DNA of 40,742 nucleotides from Anaerolinea sp. (GTDB taxonomy: Bacteria > Chloroflexota > Anaerolineae > Promineifilales > Promineifilaceae). The notes below the pieces were generated by a model. It worked only from the letters and a program-made list of their open reading frames with translations, did not search any database and was not told the origin of the DNA. Made by a program: the position numbers and the translations under genes. Location: NCBI GenBank assembly GCA_014879875.1, contig JACSRF010000315.1, forward strand, positions 1-40,742, read 5' to 3'. Positions 1 to 7,477 of this stretch are shown piece by piece; within the stretch, counting starts at the first letter, position 1; every line of letters begins with the position of its first letter.

Positions 1-127
1 AGTTGGCGGTTCCCAGGCCGATGGGGGCGGGGGCGGCTGTTGCCGCCTTCGTCACACTGGCCTGCGTACAGCCGCTAAGAAATAGTGTGGTTAAGAGTAA
101 TAAAATCAGAGTGCGTGTGTAGGTCAT
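1..127 (-). CDS. Lipoprotein, N-terminal fragment (cut by window edge)
   Basis: Reading the minus strand from the ATG at 127-125 gives about 42 codons that run off the window. The product starts MTYTRTLILLLLTTLFLSGC: a short basic n-region, a leucine-rich h-region and a lipobox LSGC with the acceptor cysteine at residue 20. It should therefore be exported and lipid-anchored on the outer face of the cytoplasmic membrane. After the cysteine the sequence is Ala/Pro/Thr-rich, a typical linker. A GGAGAG ribosome binding site lies about 4 nt before the ATG. The body of the protein is outside the window, so no function can be given. It diverges from the sensor kinase gene across a 164-197 bp gap that carries a palindrome at 244-257. 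Confidence 0.65.
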   Translation of the reverse strand, partial: MTYTRTLILLLLTTLFLSGCTQASVTKAATAAPAPIGLGTAN

Positions 128-243
128 TATTATCTCTCCATTGGTTAAAGGTATGCTTGTAGGGTACGCTATTTCGGCGGGCGGCGCGTGTGGCGGGAGT
201 CACGATTTGGACGGCGCGGGGGTGACAGCAGGCACAAACAAAC

Positions 244-257
244 ATGACGGGTGTCAT
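244..257. promoter_or_regulatory. Palindrome ATGAC-N4-GTCAT in the divergent promoter region
   Basis: ATGACGGGTGTCAT is a perfect inverted repeat with 5-bp arms and a GGGT spacer. It lies between the divergent lipoprotein and sensor-kinase genes. Its position just upstream of a two-component operon suggests an operator, perhaps for autoregulation by the LuxR-type regulator encoded at 1565-2212. Related palindromes occur at 4201-4215 and 9007-9021. That it is an operator is inferred from symmetry and position only. Confidence 0.35.
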
Positions 258-324
258 GGGTGATAGGCTCAATTGATGACTGGGGGCAGAGGTGAACGGC
301 CGTTACTTATGCTATCATTCCCCC

Positions 325-1587
325 ATGCACACCCATTCATTGCCTATCTCGCGCATCATGCGCGTGGCGGCGGGGGCATGGCTTGGCTACTTGTTCCTCC
401 TGCTGATCATTGATCTGATTATCTACCCACCCACTCGTTGGGTGGCCTTGCGCGGTTACTATGTGGGCAATACGGCCGTTGCCCTCCTCTTCCTTTTGGG
501 TGCTTATGCCCCTTATCTGCCCCACCGTTTGCGCCGCGCCTACATCCCGCTCATGCTCCTGATCATCTTGGGGCTACCTATTTTTCTGGGGCGGGCGGGC
601 ATGTTTCAACTGCCGCCCGCGCCGCTAGTTAATCAGGAAGGGATGGCCTTGCGCCTGCTTCCGGTGCTATTTCTGGGCCTTATCATCACTGCTTGGGTGT
701 ACGGTGGACGGGTGGTGGCGGTGGTGGCGGTGGCGACGGCCGGGTTAGAAATCGGCCTACTCCAATTTTTCCCGCCCCCGCGCACCGCGACCGCCGCTCA
801 TGCCGTTTTCTTCATTTCTATCGTGCGCTCCGTCAGCTTTTTGGTCGTTGGTCTGTTTATCAGTTACCTGATGCGCCAATTGCGGCAACAGCAGGCGCAG
901 TTAACCCGTGCCAATGCCCAATTGCGCCATTATGCCGCCACCCAAGAGCAATTGACCCTTAGCCGGGAGCGTAACCGTTTGGCGCGGGAACTGCACGACA
1001 CGTTAGCCCATACCCTCAGCGCATTGGTGGTGCAGTTAGAGACGGTGAAGGCGTATTGGGCGGTGCAACCAGAGACGGCGCAGAAGTTGTTGGGGCAATC
1101 GTTAGCCGTTACCCGCGATGGTCTCACGGAGACGCGGGAGGCGTTGAAGGCCCTCCGCGCCACTCCGTTGGAGGATTTGGGGTTATTGGTGGCTTTGCAG
1201 AGGTTGGCGGAAACGGCCGTTGCTCGCCACAACTTCACCCTTCACCTCGATTTGCCCCCCCATCTGCCCACCTTGCCGGATGATGTCGCCCACGCCTTGT
1301 ACCGCATCGCTCAAGAGAGCATCGCCAATGTCGGCCACCATGCCCACGCGCAAAATTTAACGGTGCAACTCACCCTCTCTGATGAGGAGATTGGTTTGCT
1401 GGTGGCGGATGATGGACTGGGGTTTGTGCCGGAAACGGCCGTTGTGGGCAATCATTATGGCGTGGCGGGGATGAAGGAACGGGCGCAATTGGTCAACGGC
1501 CGTTTGTCCATCACCAGCCAGCCGAAGCAGGGTACTCGTGTGCAATTTACCGTTAGGAGAGGTGATGATTCGCGTTCTCATTTGTGA
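325..1587 (+). CDS. Sensor histidine kinase, NarL/LiaS/DesK class (HisKA_3)
   Basis: Membrane sensor kinase of about 420 residues. The N-terminal half has about six hydrophobic segments and no large extracellular loop, which suggests sensing within or near the membrane. A coiled-coil-like, Gln-rich linker (QLRQQQAQLTRANAQL) leads to the HisKA_3 dimerisation domain. There, RELHDTLAHTLSALV holds the phospho-accepting His (codon 994-996). The HATPase domain follows, with an N-box near ALYRIAQESIANV, a G-box DDGLGF and a late GVAGMKERA motif. Its 3' end overlaps the response regulator start by 23 nt, so the two are translationally coupled partners. The start is uncertain: GTG 292, ATG 325 or ATG 358 are in frame and none has a convincing ribosome site. 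The GTG at 292 sits beside an AACGGCCGTT palindrome. The stimulus is unknown. Confidence 0.9.
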   Translation: MHTHSLPISRIMRVAAGAWLGYLFLLLIIDLIIYPPTRWVALRGYYVGNTAVALLFLLGAYAPYLPHRLRRAYIPLMLLIILGLPIFLGRAGMFQLPPAPLVNQEGMALRLLPVLFLGLIITAWVYGGRVVAVVAVATAGLEIGLLQFFPPPRTATAAHAVFFISIVRSVSFLVVGLFISYLMRQLRQQQAQLTRANAQLRHYAATQEQLTLSRERNRLARELHDTLAHTLSALVVQLETVKAYWAVQPETAQKLLGQSLAVTRDGLTETREALKALRATPLEDLGLLVALQRLAETAVARHNFTLHLDLPPHLPTLPDDVAHALYRIAQESIANVGHHAHAQNLTVQLTLSDEEIGLLVADDGLGFVPETAVVGNHYGVAGMKERAQLVNGRLSITSQPKQGTRVQFTVRRGDDSRSHL

Positions 1588-2212
1588 TGATCAGGCCATC
1601 ATTCGAGATGGCCTTGCCCTGCTGTTGAAGCTGGAGCCAGACATAGAAGTCGTCGCTCAAGCCAGCGATGGCGAAGAGGCGGTGACATTGACCGCCAGCC
1701 ACCAACCTGATCTTGTCTTGATGGATTTGAAAATGCCGGGCATGAACGGCATCGAGGCGACGCGGCGCATTTGCGCCCACCATCCGGCAACGAAGGTGTT
1801 GGTGCTAACCACTTATGATGATGATGAGTGGCTTTTCGATGCCATCCGCGCTGGGGCGGCGGGCTATTTATTGAAGGACACCCCCCGCGAAGAGGTGGCG
1901 CGGGCGGTGCGCGGCACGGTGGCGGGCAAGTCGTTTGTAGACCCGGCCGTAGCGGGCAAGTTGTTGGGACAGGTGGCGGGGCAAGGGCAACGGCCGTCTA
2001 CCCTGCTCACCGACCGACTGACCGAGCGGGAAATGGACACCCTGAAACTGTTGGCGCGGGGGTTGAGCAATAGCGAGATTGCCGCCCAACTGCACCTGTC
2101 GGAGGGGACGGTGCGTAACCATGTGAGCGCCATCTACGCCAAGTTGGAGGTGGCCGACCGTACTCAGGCGGTGTTGGTGGCGGTGCAACATGGGTTGCAT
2201 TTGGCTGTTTGA
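1565..2212 (+). CDS. Response regulator, NarL/LuxR family
   Basis: Two-domain regulator of 215 residues. The receiver domain (about 1-120) has the acidic pair D8/D9, the phosphoacceptor D54 in LVLMDLKMPG, the switch Thr in VLVLTTYDD and the Lys in YLLKDTPRE. The C-terminal LuxR-type helix-turn-helix (about 150-212) contains LTEREMDTLKLLARG and NSEIAAQLHLSEGTVRNHVS. It is the cognate partner of the overlapping upstream kinase and should bind DNA as a phosphorylation-driven dimer. The ATG at 1565 was chosen over the in-frame start at 1538 because it begins directly at the conserved beta-1 strand (MIRVLICDD) and is preceded by AGGAGAGGTG. The targets are unknown; the palindrome at 244-257 is the closest candidate site. 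Confidence 0.95.
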   Translation: MIRVLICDDQAIIRDGLALLLKLEPDIEVVAQASDGEEAVTLTASHQPDLVLMDLKMPGMNGIEATRRICAHHPATKVLVLTTYDDDEWLFDAIRAGAAGYLLKDTPREEVARAVRGTVAGKSFVDPAVAGKLLGQVAGQGQRPSTLLTDRLTEREMDTLKLLARGLSNSEIAAQLHLSEGTVRNHVSAIYAKLEVADRTQAVLVAVQHGLHLAV

Positions 2213-2277
2213 TAAAATGGCGTCAATCTCACAGATGGACGCAATCTAGGAGATATATCACCGAGGAGAGTATTAAC

Positions 2278-2954
2278 ATGAACCTATATGCTTACGTAAA
2301 AACCGTCTGTTTGATTTTATTGCTGGTGTTGATCCCGGCAACGGCCGTTGCCGCCAACCCACCAACCCCACCAACCCCAACGCCATCACCAGCGAAGGGA
2401 CAGTGCTAGGAGAAACAGGGCGCGTCACCCTCAGCAACAGCATTGACAACGGCATCGTTGAAACCGTCAACTTAGCATACAGCTACCATGATCCCGTTGT
2501 GGTCGCCTTCATCAACAGCGCGAACGGCACAGAATCGGTCGAGGTGCGCGTGCGTAACGTCACCAGTGACAGCTTCGAGGTCTTCATGGAAGAGCCAGAC
2601 GACCAAAGCCACCAGTCGGAAACCATCTCCTACATTGTGCTGGAAAAAGGGCATTACCAGCTTGATGGCGGGCTGGAAATCGCCGCCGGTACTGTCGAGA
2701 CCGACGCCGTGCATCGCACGGGAGATGCTTTTGCCGGCGAACCGGTCACGTTTACCACCCCCTTTGCGGTCGCGCCGGCCATCTTACATACCCTCAACAG
2801 CTACAATAACGGGGCGTTTATGTCGTCCATTGCCCATGCCAGCAGTGCGGCAGGGTTTACGATTCAGCAAGAGGCGGGGGGCACAGGGGCAACGGCCGTT
2901 ACCGATACCTGGGCCTGGGTGGATTCGTTGGGGGGAACGGCCGTTAATCCATAA
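2278..2954 (+). pseudogene. Secreted H-type-lectin-like protein, broken by a -1 frameshift
   Basis: A clean signal peptide starts at ATG 2278 (MNLYAYVKTVCLILLLVLIP, then ATAVAA and a cleavage site) behind a GAGGAG site, but the frame stops at 2407-2409. The rest continues in another frame as ...NPNAITSEGTVLGETGRV to the stop at 2954. The switch lies in a run of near-identical units ccaaccca, ccaacccca, ccaacccca (about 2356-2380). The first unit has one C fewer than the others, and restoring that C joins both halves into one frame. The body resembles secreted beta-sandwich domains with the pattern 'DPVVVAFINS...VEVRVRNVTSDSFEVFMEE...ETISYIVLEKG', related to H-type lectin domains. This is family recall without a search. 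It could be a real lesion, an assembly error, or slippage-controlled expression. A GTG at 2403 could start a signal-less product. Confidence 0.6.
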
Positions 2955-2980
2955 CCCGTCTAAAAATGAGGAGGTGAAAA

Positions 2981-3784
2981 ATGACCAGACTTACCGACGC
3001 CGAACACGTCGCCACTCAATACAAAGATTCCTCCCGGTTTGATGCGCGTGTCAGCATTTATGAACGATACGCGACCAACCCCCAGCCCTGGTTGGAATGG
3101 CTTTTTGATCGCTTGAAACTTGCTGATGAAGAAGTTGTCCTTGAACTGGGCGCGGGGACGGGGAACGTCTGGTTGGAAAATCGGCCGCGGGTTCCTGAAC
3201 AGGCTCAGGTTGTATTGTCAGATCTTTCATTGGGGATGCTGGAACGGGCGAGGCGTAAATTAGGGGTGGAGCAACGGCCGTTTCACTACCTCCAATGCGA
3301 TGCCCAGAAAATTCCGCTGCCTGATGAAAAGGTTGATGTCGTCCTGGCCAATCACATGCTTTACCATGTGCCCAACCGGACGGTAGCGATAGCAGAGGCT
3401 TACCGGGTTTTGCGGTCCGGTGGCCGATCGGTCGTGGGCACAAATGATTGGACGCATCTTCAGGAATTGCGCGAACTGGTCGCCCGGTTTGAAATTGAGA
3501 GTTTGCTGCTGCCACCCGGCCGTGACGCCGACTTTTTCGATTTGGAGAATGCGGCTGAGGAATTGTCAGTGAAATTCTCCCAACTTCATCTCTTTCGGCG
3601 GCAGGATGCACTGGAAATCAAAGAGGCAGGGCCGCTTTTGGACTACGTCCGCTCTACCATGCCCGATGGCGCTTCGCCAGAGCCTCTCTTCGCTCTTGAG
3701 CAGCACGTGGCTCGTCAAATCAATTTGCTTGGCTCATTTCACGTCGGGATCGCAATCGGCGTGTTTGAGGCTGTTAAAGATTAG
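2981..3784 (+). CDS. Class I SAM-dependent methyltransferase (UbiE-like)
   Basis: 267-residue soluble methyltransferase. The Rossmann core shows motif I VLELGAGTGN (about 49-58), which binds S-adenosylmethionine, an acidic end of beta-2 in VVLSDLS, motif II-like QCDAQKIPLPDEKVDVVLAN, and YRVLRSGGR after the YHVPN segment. This pattern fits the Methyltransf_11/25 families, whose substrates range from quinones to small metabolites, so the substrate cannot be named. A strong GAGGAGGTGA ribosome site sits 5 nt before ATG 2981. It follows the broken lectin-like gene by 26 nt and may share its transcript. A hairpin (3868-3900) and a gene-free stretch follow. Confidence 0.9.
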   Translation: MTRLTDAEHVATQYKDSSRFDARVSIYERYATNPQPWLEWLFDRLKLADEEVVLELGAGTGNVWLENRPRVPEQAQVVLSDLSLGMLERARRKLGVEQRPFHYLQCDAQKIPLPDEKVDVVLANHMLYHVPNRTVAIAEAYRVLRSGGRSVVGTNDWTHLQELRELVARFEIESLLLPPGRDADFFDLENAAEELSVKFSQLHLFRRQDALEIKEAGPLLDYVRSTMPDGASPEPLFALEQHVARQINLLGSFHVGIAIGVFEAVKD

Positions 3785-3787
3785 GGT

Positions 3788-4068
3788 AGCGTTCCGTGTT
3801 AGGGACGGTTCTTACACCAGTGGATTTGCATGATGCGTTCGTAAAAAGGCCCAAATCAGGCTCATTGACTGGATATAATGGTTTGAGGATTATATCCAGT
3901 TCAGGGTTTTGTGATGCATCGCTCAATTCAACATTTTCGCACCCCCACATATGGATAGATGGTTAGCGAATCGCCCAGATATGGGAGATGATTGCAGCCC
4001 TATCGGCAAGTCTCAAGCTGATGATCCAGAAATATGTGTTAGGCACGTTGTCCCTAATGCGGAACGCT
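3788..4068. mobile_element. MITE-like or decayed insertion element bounded by 19-bp inverted repeats
   Basis: Left end AGCGTTCCGTGTTAGGGAC (3788-3806) and right end GTCCCTAATGCGGAACGCT (4050-4068) are inverted repeats matching at 17 of 19 positions. They enclose 243 bp with no intact frame. The geometry is that of a miniature inverted-repeat element or a deleted IS. I see no clear target-site duplication and no transposase, so the assignment is tentative. Confidence 0.35.
3868..3900. terminator. Perfect 12-bp hairpin downstream of the methyltransferase
   Basis: ACTGGATATAAT and ATTATATCCAGT pair perfectly around a 9-nt loop. No T-run follows. It may end the methyltransferase transcript or belong to the element bounded by 3788 and 4068. 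Confidence 0.35.
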
Positions 4069-4200
4069 CCCCGATCCCGACCGGTACACGAGAGTTGAAT
4101 TTGCTATTAACGGCCGTGCCCATGACCCATAATCTTGATCAAACCATTCAGAATTGATTCCTATTGTAGGGCGCAGTCGTTAGCAGCGCGGGTAAATTCA

Positions 4201-4232
4201 TGACAAAAGATGTCAGGTTTTGGCGCTACACT
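4201..4232 (+). promoter_or_regulatory. Operator-like palindrome plus minus-10 box upstream of uvrA
   Basis: TGACA-AAAGA-TGTCA (4201-4215) is an inverted repeat with a 5-nt spacer. Exactly 11 nt later comes TACACT (4227-4232), a good minus-10 match. The same module with identical spacing occurs at 9007-9038 before another gene. A palindrome at the minus-35 position suggests a regulator that activates or represses from there. uvrA is a classic damage-response gene in other bacteria, so a damage-responsive regulator is possible. No regulator has been identified. Confidence 0.45.
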
Positions 4233-4313
4233 CATTGCTGGCGCTGACCCCCATTCATGGTACAATAAAGGGCGTTAAATAGAACTTCTGTTCGCATAGC
4301 AGGAGATTAACAC

Positions 4314-7300
4314 ATGGAACCGAAACATATTTTTGTGCATGGCGCACAGCAGCATAATCTCAAACACATTGACGTACACATCCCGCGTAACAAATTAGTC
4401 GTCCTCACCGGCGTCAGCGGCAGTGGCAAATCATCGCTGGCCTTCGACACCATCTACGCCGAAGGACAGCGCCGCTACGTGGAGAGCCTCTCCTCGTTTG
4501 CGCGGCAGTTCATCGGGCAGATGGAGAAGCCGAAGGTAGATGCCATCACCGGTCTCAGCCCGGCCATTGCCATTGAGCAGAAGGCGGTGAGCAAAAATCC
4601 GCGCTCGACGGTGGGCACGGTGACGGAAGTGATGGATTACCTGCGCGTGCTCTTTGCGCGGGCGGGCGTACCCCACTGCCCGGAATGCGGCCGGGTGGTG
4701 CAGCCGCAATCGCCGCAGCAAATAGCGGACCAACTGGCGGCGCTGCCGGCCGGGACCAAATTCCAACTGCTGGCCCCCATTGCCCGCAACCGCAAAGGGA
4801 CGCACACCGACGCGCTGCAAGCGGCGCGGCAGCAAGGGTTTGTGCGCGCGCGTATCAACGGCGAGATGATAGACCTGACCGGCAAGCTGCCGAAGTTGGA
4901 TAAGAAGGCGAAACATACCATCGAACTGGTAGTAGACCGGCTGCGCGTGCCGGAAGAGGCTGATGCGTCGTTCAGGCCGCGCCTGGTGGATTCGGTGGAG
5001 ACGACGTTGCAGGCGGGCGAGGGTACGCTGATCGCCGACCTGGGGACGGAGGAACTGCTGTTGAGCGAGCATAACGCCTGCCCGAACTGTGGCATCAGTT
5101 TCCCCGATTTGTCACCGCAGTTGTTCAGCTTTAACTCGCCGCTGGGCATGTGCCCGGACTGCAACGGCATTGGCACACAGCTTCAGGTTGACCCGGCGTT
5201 GATTGTGGAAGACCCGGCGCTTTCGATCATGGATGGGGCGCTGCGCTGGTATGGCAATGTGCGCAAGAAGAAGAATAAGTGGACGATGTCGCAGTTGCAG
5301 GCGATTGCCGAGCATTATGGCATTGACCTGGATACGCCGTGGCAAGAGCTGCCGGAACGGTTCCGCCACATCCTCTTTTATGGGTCAGGGGATGAGCAGA
5401 TTCATTTTAAGTACGAGCATGAAAATGAGAGTAGTTCGTGGCAGGGGGAGAGCAAACGGCCGTTGAAAGGCATCATCGCCCACGTCAACCGCCTCTTTCG
5501 CCAGACCAGTTCCGAGTACACGCGCGCGTTTTACCTGAGCTTCATGAGCCAACGGCCGTGTCCCACCTGTCAGGGCACGCGCCTGCGCCCCGAAGCGCGC
5601 GCCGTTAAATTGGGCGGGCAAACGATCACCAGCGTCAGCGGCATGGCGATTGATGAGGCATACCATTGGGTAACGGGGCTGTACCGTGAACCGTTGCCCG
5701 TGAACGGTAATCCGTTAGCCGTAATCGGTAATCCGTTAGCGGTAAACGGTAATCCGTTAGCCGTCAACGGCAAACGAACCACGGATTACGGACTACGGAT
5801 TACGGATAACGGTTCACGGATTATGGATAACGGTTCACGACTGACCGAGGAACAATTCGAGATCGCCGCCGAAGTGTTGAAGGAGATCCGTGACCGGCTC
5901 CAGTTTATGCTCAACGTGGGGCTGCATTACCTGACGCTGGATCGGCCGGCGCCGACGCTTTCCGGGGGTGAAGGGCAGCGCATTCGCCTGGCCAGCCAGA
6001 TTGGCTGTGGACTGGTGGGCGTGCTCTACATCCTCGACGAGCCATCTATTGGCCTGCACGCCCGCGACAACCGCGCCCTGATCGAGACCTTGCACCAGCT
6101 GCGCGACATGGGCAACACGGTGCTGGTCGTCGAACACGACGAGGAGACGATGCGCGATTCCGATTGGGTGATTGACCTGGGACCGGGCGCGGGCGTGAAG
6201 GGGGGCTACATTACGGCCGAAGGCACACCGCAGCAGATCGCCGCCAATCCGAATTCATTGACCGGCCGTTACCTGAGCGGCGTGCAGCAGGTGAGTGCGC
6301 CGAATGGTCAGCAGCGGCGCGTCCCGCAAAATGGCTCGCTGCGGCTGGTGGGGGCGCGGCTGCACAATTTGAAACAGGTGACGGCTGATTTTCCCCTGGG
6401 CACGATGATTTGCGTCACCGGCGTCAGCGGCAGCGGCAAGAGCAGCCTGGTGGCGGAGACGCTGGAACCGGCGCTGGCGCGCGCCCTTAACCGCGCCCAA
6501 ACCACGCCCGGCCCCTATGAGCGGCTGGAAGGAATGGAGCACCTGGACAAGGTGATCAACATCACCCAAGACCCGATTGGGCGCACGCCGCGCTCCAACC
6601 CGGCGACGTACATCAAGCTGTTTGATGAGATCCGCCAGGTGTTTGCGGCGACGCCGGAGGCGAAATTGCGCGGCTATAAAGCGGGGCGTTTTAGCTTTAA
6701 TGTGAAGGGCGGCCGTTGTGAAGCGTGCGCCGGGTATGGGCAGCGCAAGGTGGAGATGCACTTTCTGGCGGACGTGTGGGTGACGTGCCGCGAATGCAAC
6801 GGGCGCCGTTTTAACCGGGAAACGTTGGCGGTGACGTACAAGGGCAAAACGATTGCCGATGTGCTGGATATGGACGTGCAGGAGGCGCTAGAGTTTTTTG
6901 CCGCGCACCCCAAGATTGCGCGGCAGTTGCAAACTTTGCATGACGTGGGGTTGGACTACGTGAAGCTGGGGCAGAGCGCGCTGACGCTCAGCGGCGGCGA
7001 GGCGCAGCGCATTAAGCTGGCGAAGGAGTTGAGCAAGGTCGCTACCGGGCGTACGGTGTACATTTTGGATGAACCGACGACGGGGCTGCATTTTGCCGAC
7101 ATCCAAAAGCTGCTGGACGTGCTGCACCGGCTGGTAGATGCGGGTAACACGGTGATTGTCATTGAGCACAACATGGATGTGATTAAAACGGCCGATTACC
7201 TGCTGGACATGGGGCCAGAAGGTGGGGATGGCGGCGGCCGTATTATTGCGGCCGGCACGCCGGAGGATGTGGCGCAAATTAACGTTGGGTACACGGGTAA

Positions 7301-7340
7301 GTTTTTGCGGCAGGTGTTAGCGCCGCCGCTGTTTGCGTAA
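4314..7340 (+). CDS. uvrA: Excinuclease ABC subunit A (UvrA)
   Basis: The 1008-residue UvrA is the DNA-damage-recognition ATPase of nucleotide excision repair and loads UvrB. Both ABC modules are complete. Module 1 has Walker A GVSGSGKSSLAFDT, zinc-ligand motifs CPNCG/CPDCNG, signature LSGGEGQRIRLA and Walker B LYILDEPSIGLH. Module 2 has Walker A GVSGSGKSSL, zinc motifs CEACAGYG/CRECNG, signature LSGGEAQRIKLA and Walker B VYILDEPTTGLH. The protein is about 45 residues longer than usual because of an in-frame insert at about residues 459-512, made of 21-nt DNA repeats (see 5700-5837). The insert lies between the upstream CPTCQG zinc segment and the helix before the first signature motif, so it is probably a surface loop. 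ATG 4314 is preceded by AGGAG. Confidence 0.98.
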   Translation: MEPKHIFVHGAQQHNLKHIDVHIPRNKLVVLTGVSGSGKSSLAFDTIYAEGQRRYVESLSSFARQFIGQMEKPKVDAITGLSPAIAIEQKAVSKNPRSTVGTVTEVMDYLRVLFARAGVPHCPECGRVVQPQSPQQIADQLAALPAGTKFQLLAPIARNRKGTHTDALQAARQQGFVRARINGEMIDLTGKLPKLDKKAKHTIELVVDRLRVPEEADASFRPRLVDSVETTLQAGEGTLIADLGTEELLLSEHNACPNCGISFPDLSPQLFSFNSPLGMCPDCNGIGTQLQVDPALIVEDPALSIMDGALRWYGNVRKKKNKWTMSQLQAIAEHYGIDLDTPWQELPERFRHILFYGSGDEQIHFKYEHENESSSWQGESKRPLKGIIAHVNRLFRQTSSEYTRAFYLSFMSQRPCPTCQGTRLRPEARAVKLGGQTITSVSGMAIDEAYHWVTGLYREPLPVNGNPLAVIGNPLAVNGNPLAVNGKRTTDYGLRITDNGSRIMDNGSRLTEEQFEIAAEVLKEIRDRLQFMLNVGLHYLTLDRPAPTLSGGEGQRIRLASQIGCGLVGVLYILDEPSIGLHARDNRALIETLHQLRDMGNTVLVVEHDEETMRDSDWVIDLGPGAGVKGGYITAEGTPQQIAANPNSLTGRYLSGVQQVSAPNGQQRRVPQNGSLRLVGARLHNLKQVTADFPLGTMICVTGVSGSGKSSLVAETLEPALARALNRAQTTPGPYERLEGMEHLDKVINITQDPIGRTPRSNPATYIKLFDEIRQVFAATPEAKLRGYKAGRFSFNVKGGRCEACAGYGQRKVEMHFLADVWVTCRECNGRRFNRETLAVTYKGKTIADVLDMDVQEALEFFAAHPKIARQLQTLHDVGLDYVKLGQSALTLSGGEAQRIKLAKELSKVATGRTVYILDEPTTGLHFADIQKLLDVLHRLVDAGNTVIVIEHNMDVIKTADYLLDMGPEGGDGGGRIIAAGTPEDVAQINVGYTGKFLRQVLAPPLFA
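5700..5837 (+). repeat. Two families of 21-nt tandem repeats inserted in frame in uvrA
   Basis: Three 21-nt units at 5700-5720, 5721-5741 and 5742-5762 encode VNGNPLA, VIGNPLA and VNGNPLA, followed by a partial VNG. Then two 21-nt units at 5796-5816 and 5817-5837 (20 of 21 identical) encode RITDNGS and RIMDNGS. The motif TAATCCGTTA of the left block is close to the reverse complement of TAACGGATTA-type strings of the right block, so the whole is an imperfect palindrome that could fold. Unit length is a multiple of three, so copy-number change would keep the frame. Confidence 0.9.
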
Positions 7341-7392
7341 AACGCGCATTGTGGCATGGTTCATTTGAAAATGGATTAAAACGGCCGTTTTT

Positions 7393-7411
7393 AACCTGTT
7401 TTTAACAGGTT
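7393..7411 (+). terminator. Probable uvrA terminator
   Basis: AACCTGTT-TTT-AACAGGTT is a perfect 8-bp hairpin followed by TTCCTTATT, 52 nt after the uvrA stop. Just upstream is the 14-bp palindrome AAAACGGCCGTTTT (7378-7391). Confidence 0.5.
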
Positions 7412-7421
7412 TTCCTTATTA

Positions 7422-7443
7422 GCAGAGCATTTCAATGCTCTGC
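7422..7443. promoter_or_regulatory. Perfect 10-bp hairpin/palindrome upstream of the XRE gene
   Basis: GCAGAGCATT-TC-AATGCTCTGC is a perfect inverted repeat 35 nt before the XRE gene start. It could be a terminator-like hairpin after uvrA or an operator for the adjacent DNA-binding protein, since antitoxin-type XRE proteins usually bind palindromes at their own promoters. Position and symmetry are the only evidence. Confidence 0.35.
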
Positions 7444-7477
7444 AAGCAAGGGTGGCAAATTTGTAAAGGTGAAAATT

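Larger units (their letters stand above)
3785..4313. other. 529-bp gene-free stretch between methyltransferase and uvrA
   Basis: No convincing gene is present. The 68-codon frame at 3951-4157 has no ribosome site and no recognisable composition. The stretch holds imperfect 19-bp inverted repeats at 3788-3806 and 4050-4068 (17 of 19 pairs), a perfect 12-bp hairpin at 3868-3900, a palindrome with a minus-10-like hexamer at 4201-4232, and a second minus-10-like TACAAT at 4261-4266 ahead of uvrA. Confidence 0.6.

Noticed and set aside
75-272. 65-codon minus-strand frame in the first divergent region
   Set aside because: Another frame in the same place gives a proper lipoprotein signal peptide with lipobox and ribosome site; this one has neither and overlaps the promoter region.
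2488-3042. 184-codon plus-strand frame over the lectin-like gene
   Set aside because: Ser/Arg/Pro-rich shadow frame; the alternative frame has clear beta-sandwich sequence.
3951-4157. 68-codon frame before uvrA
   Set aside because: No ribosome site, no recognisable motif, and it runs across the right inverted repeat of the putative element.
4431-5176. Long antisense frames inside uvrA
   Set aside because: Strong uvrA motifs lie on the other strand; these frames are codon-bias shadows.
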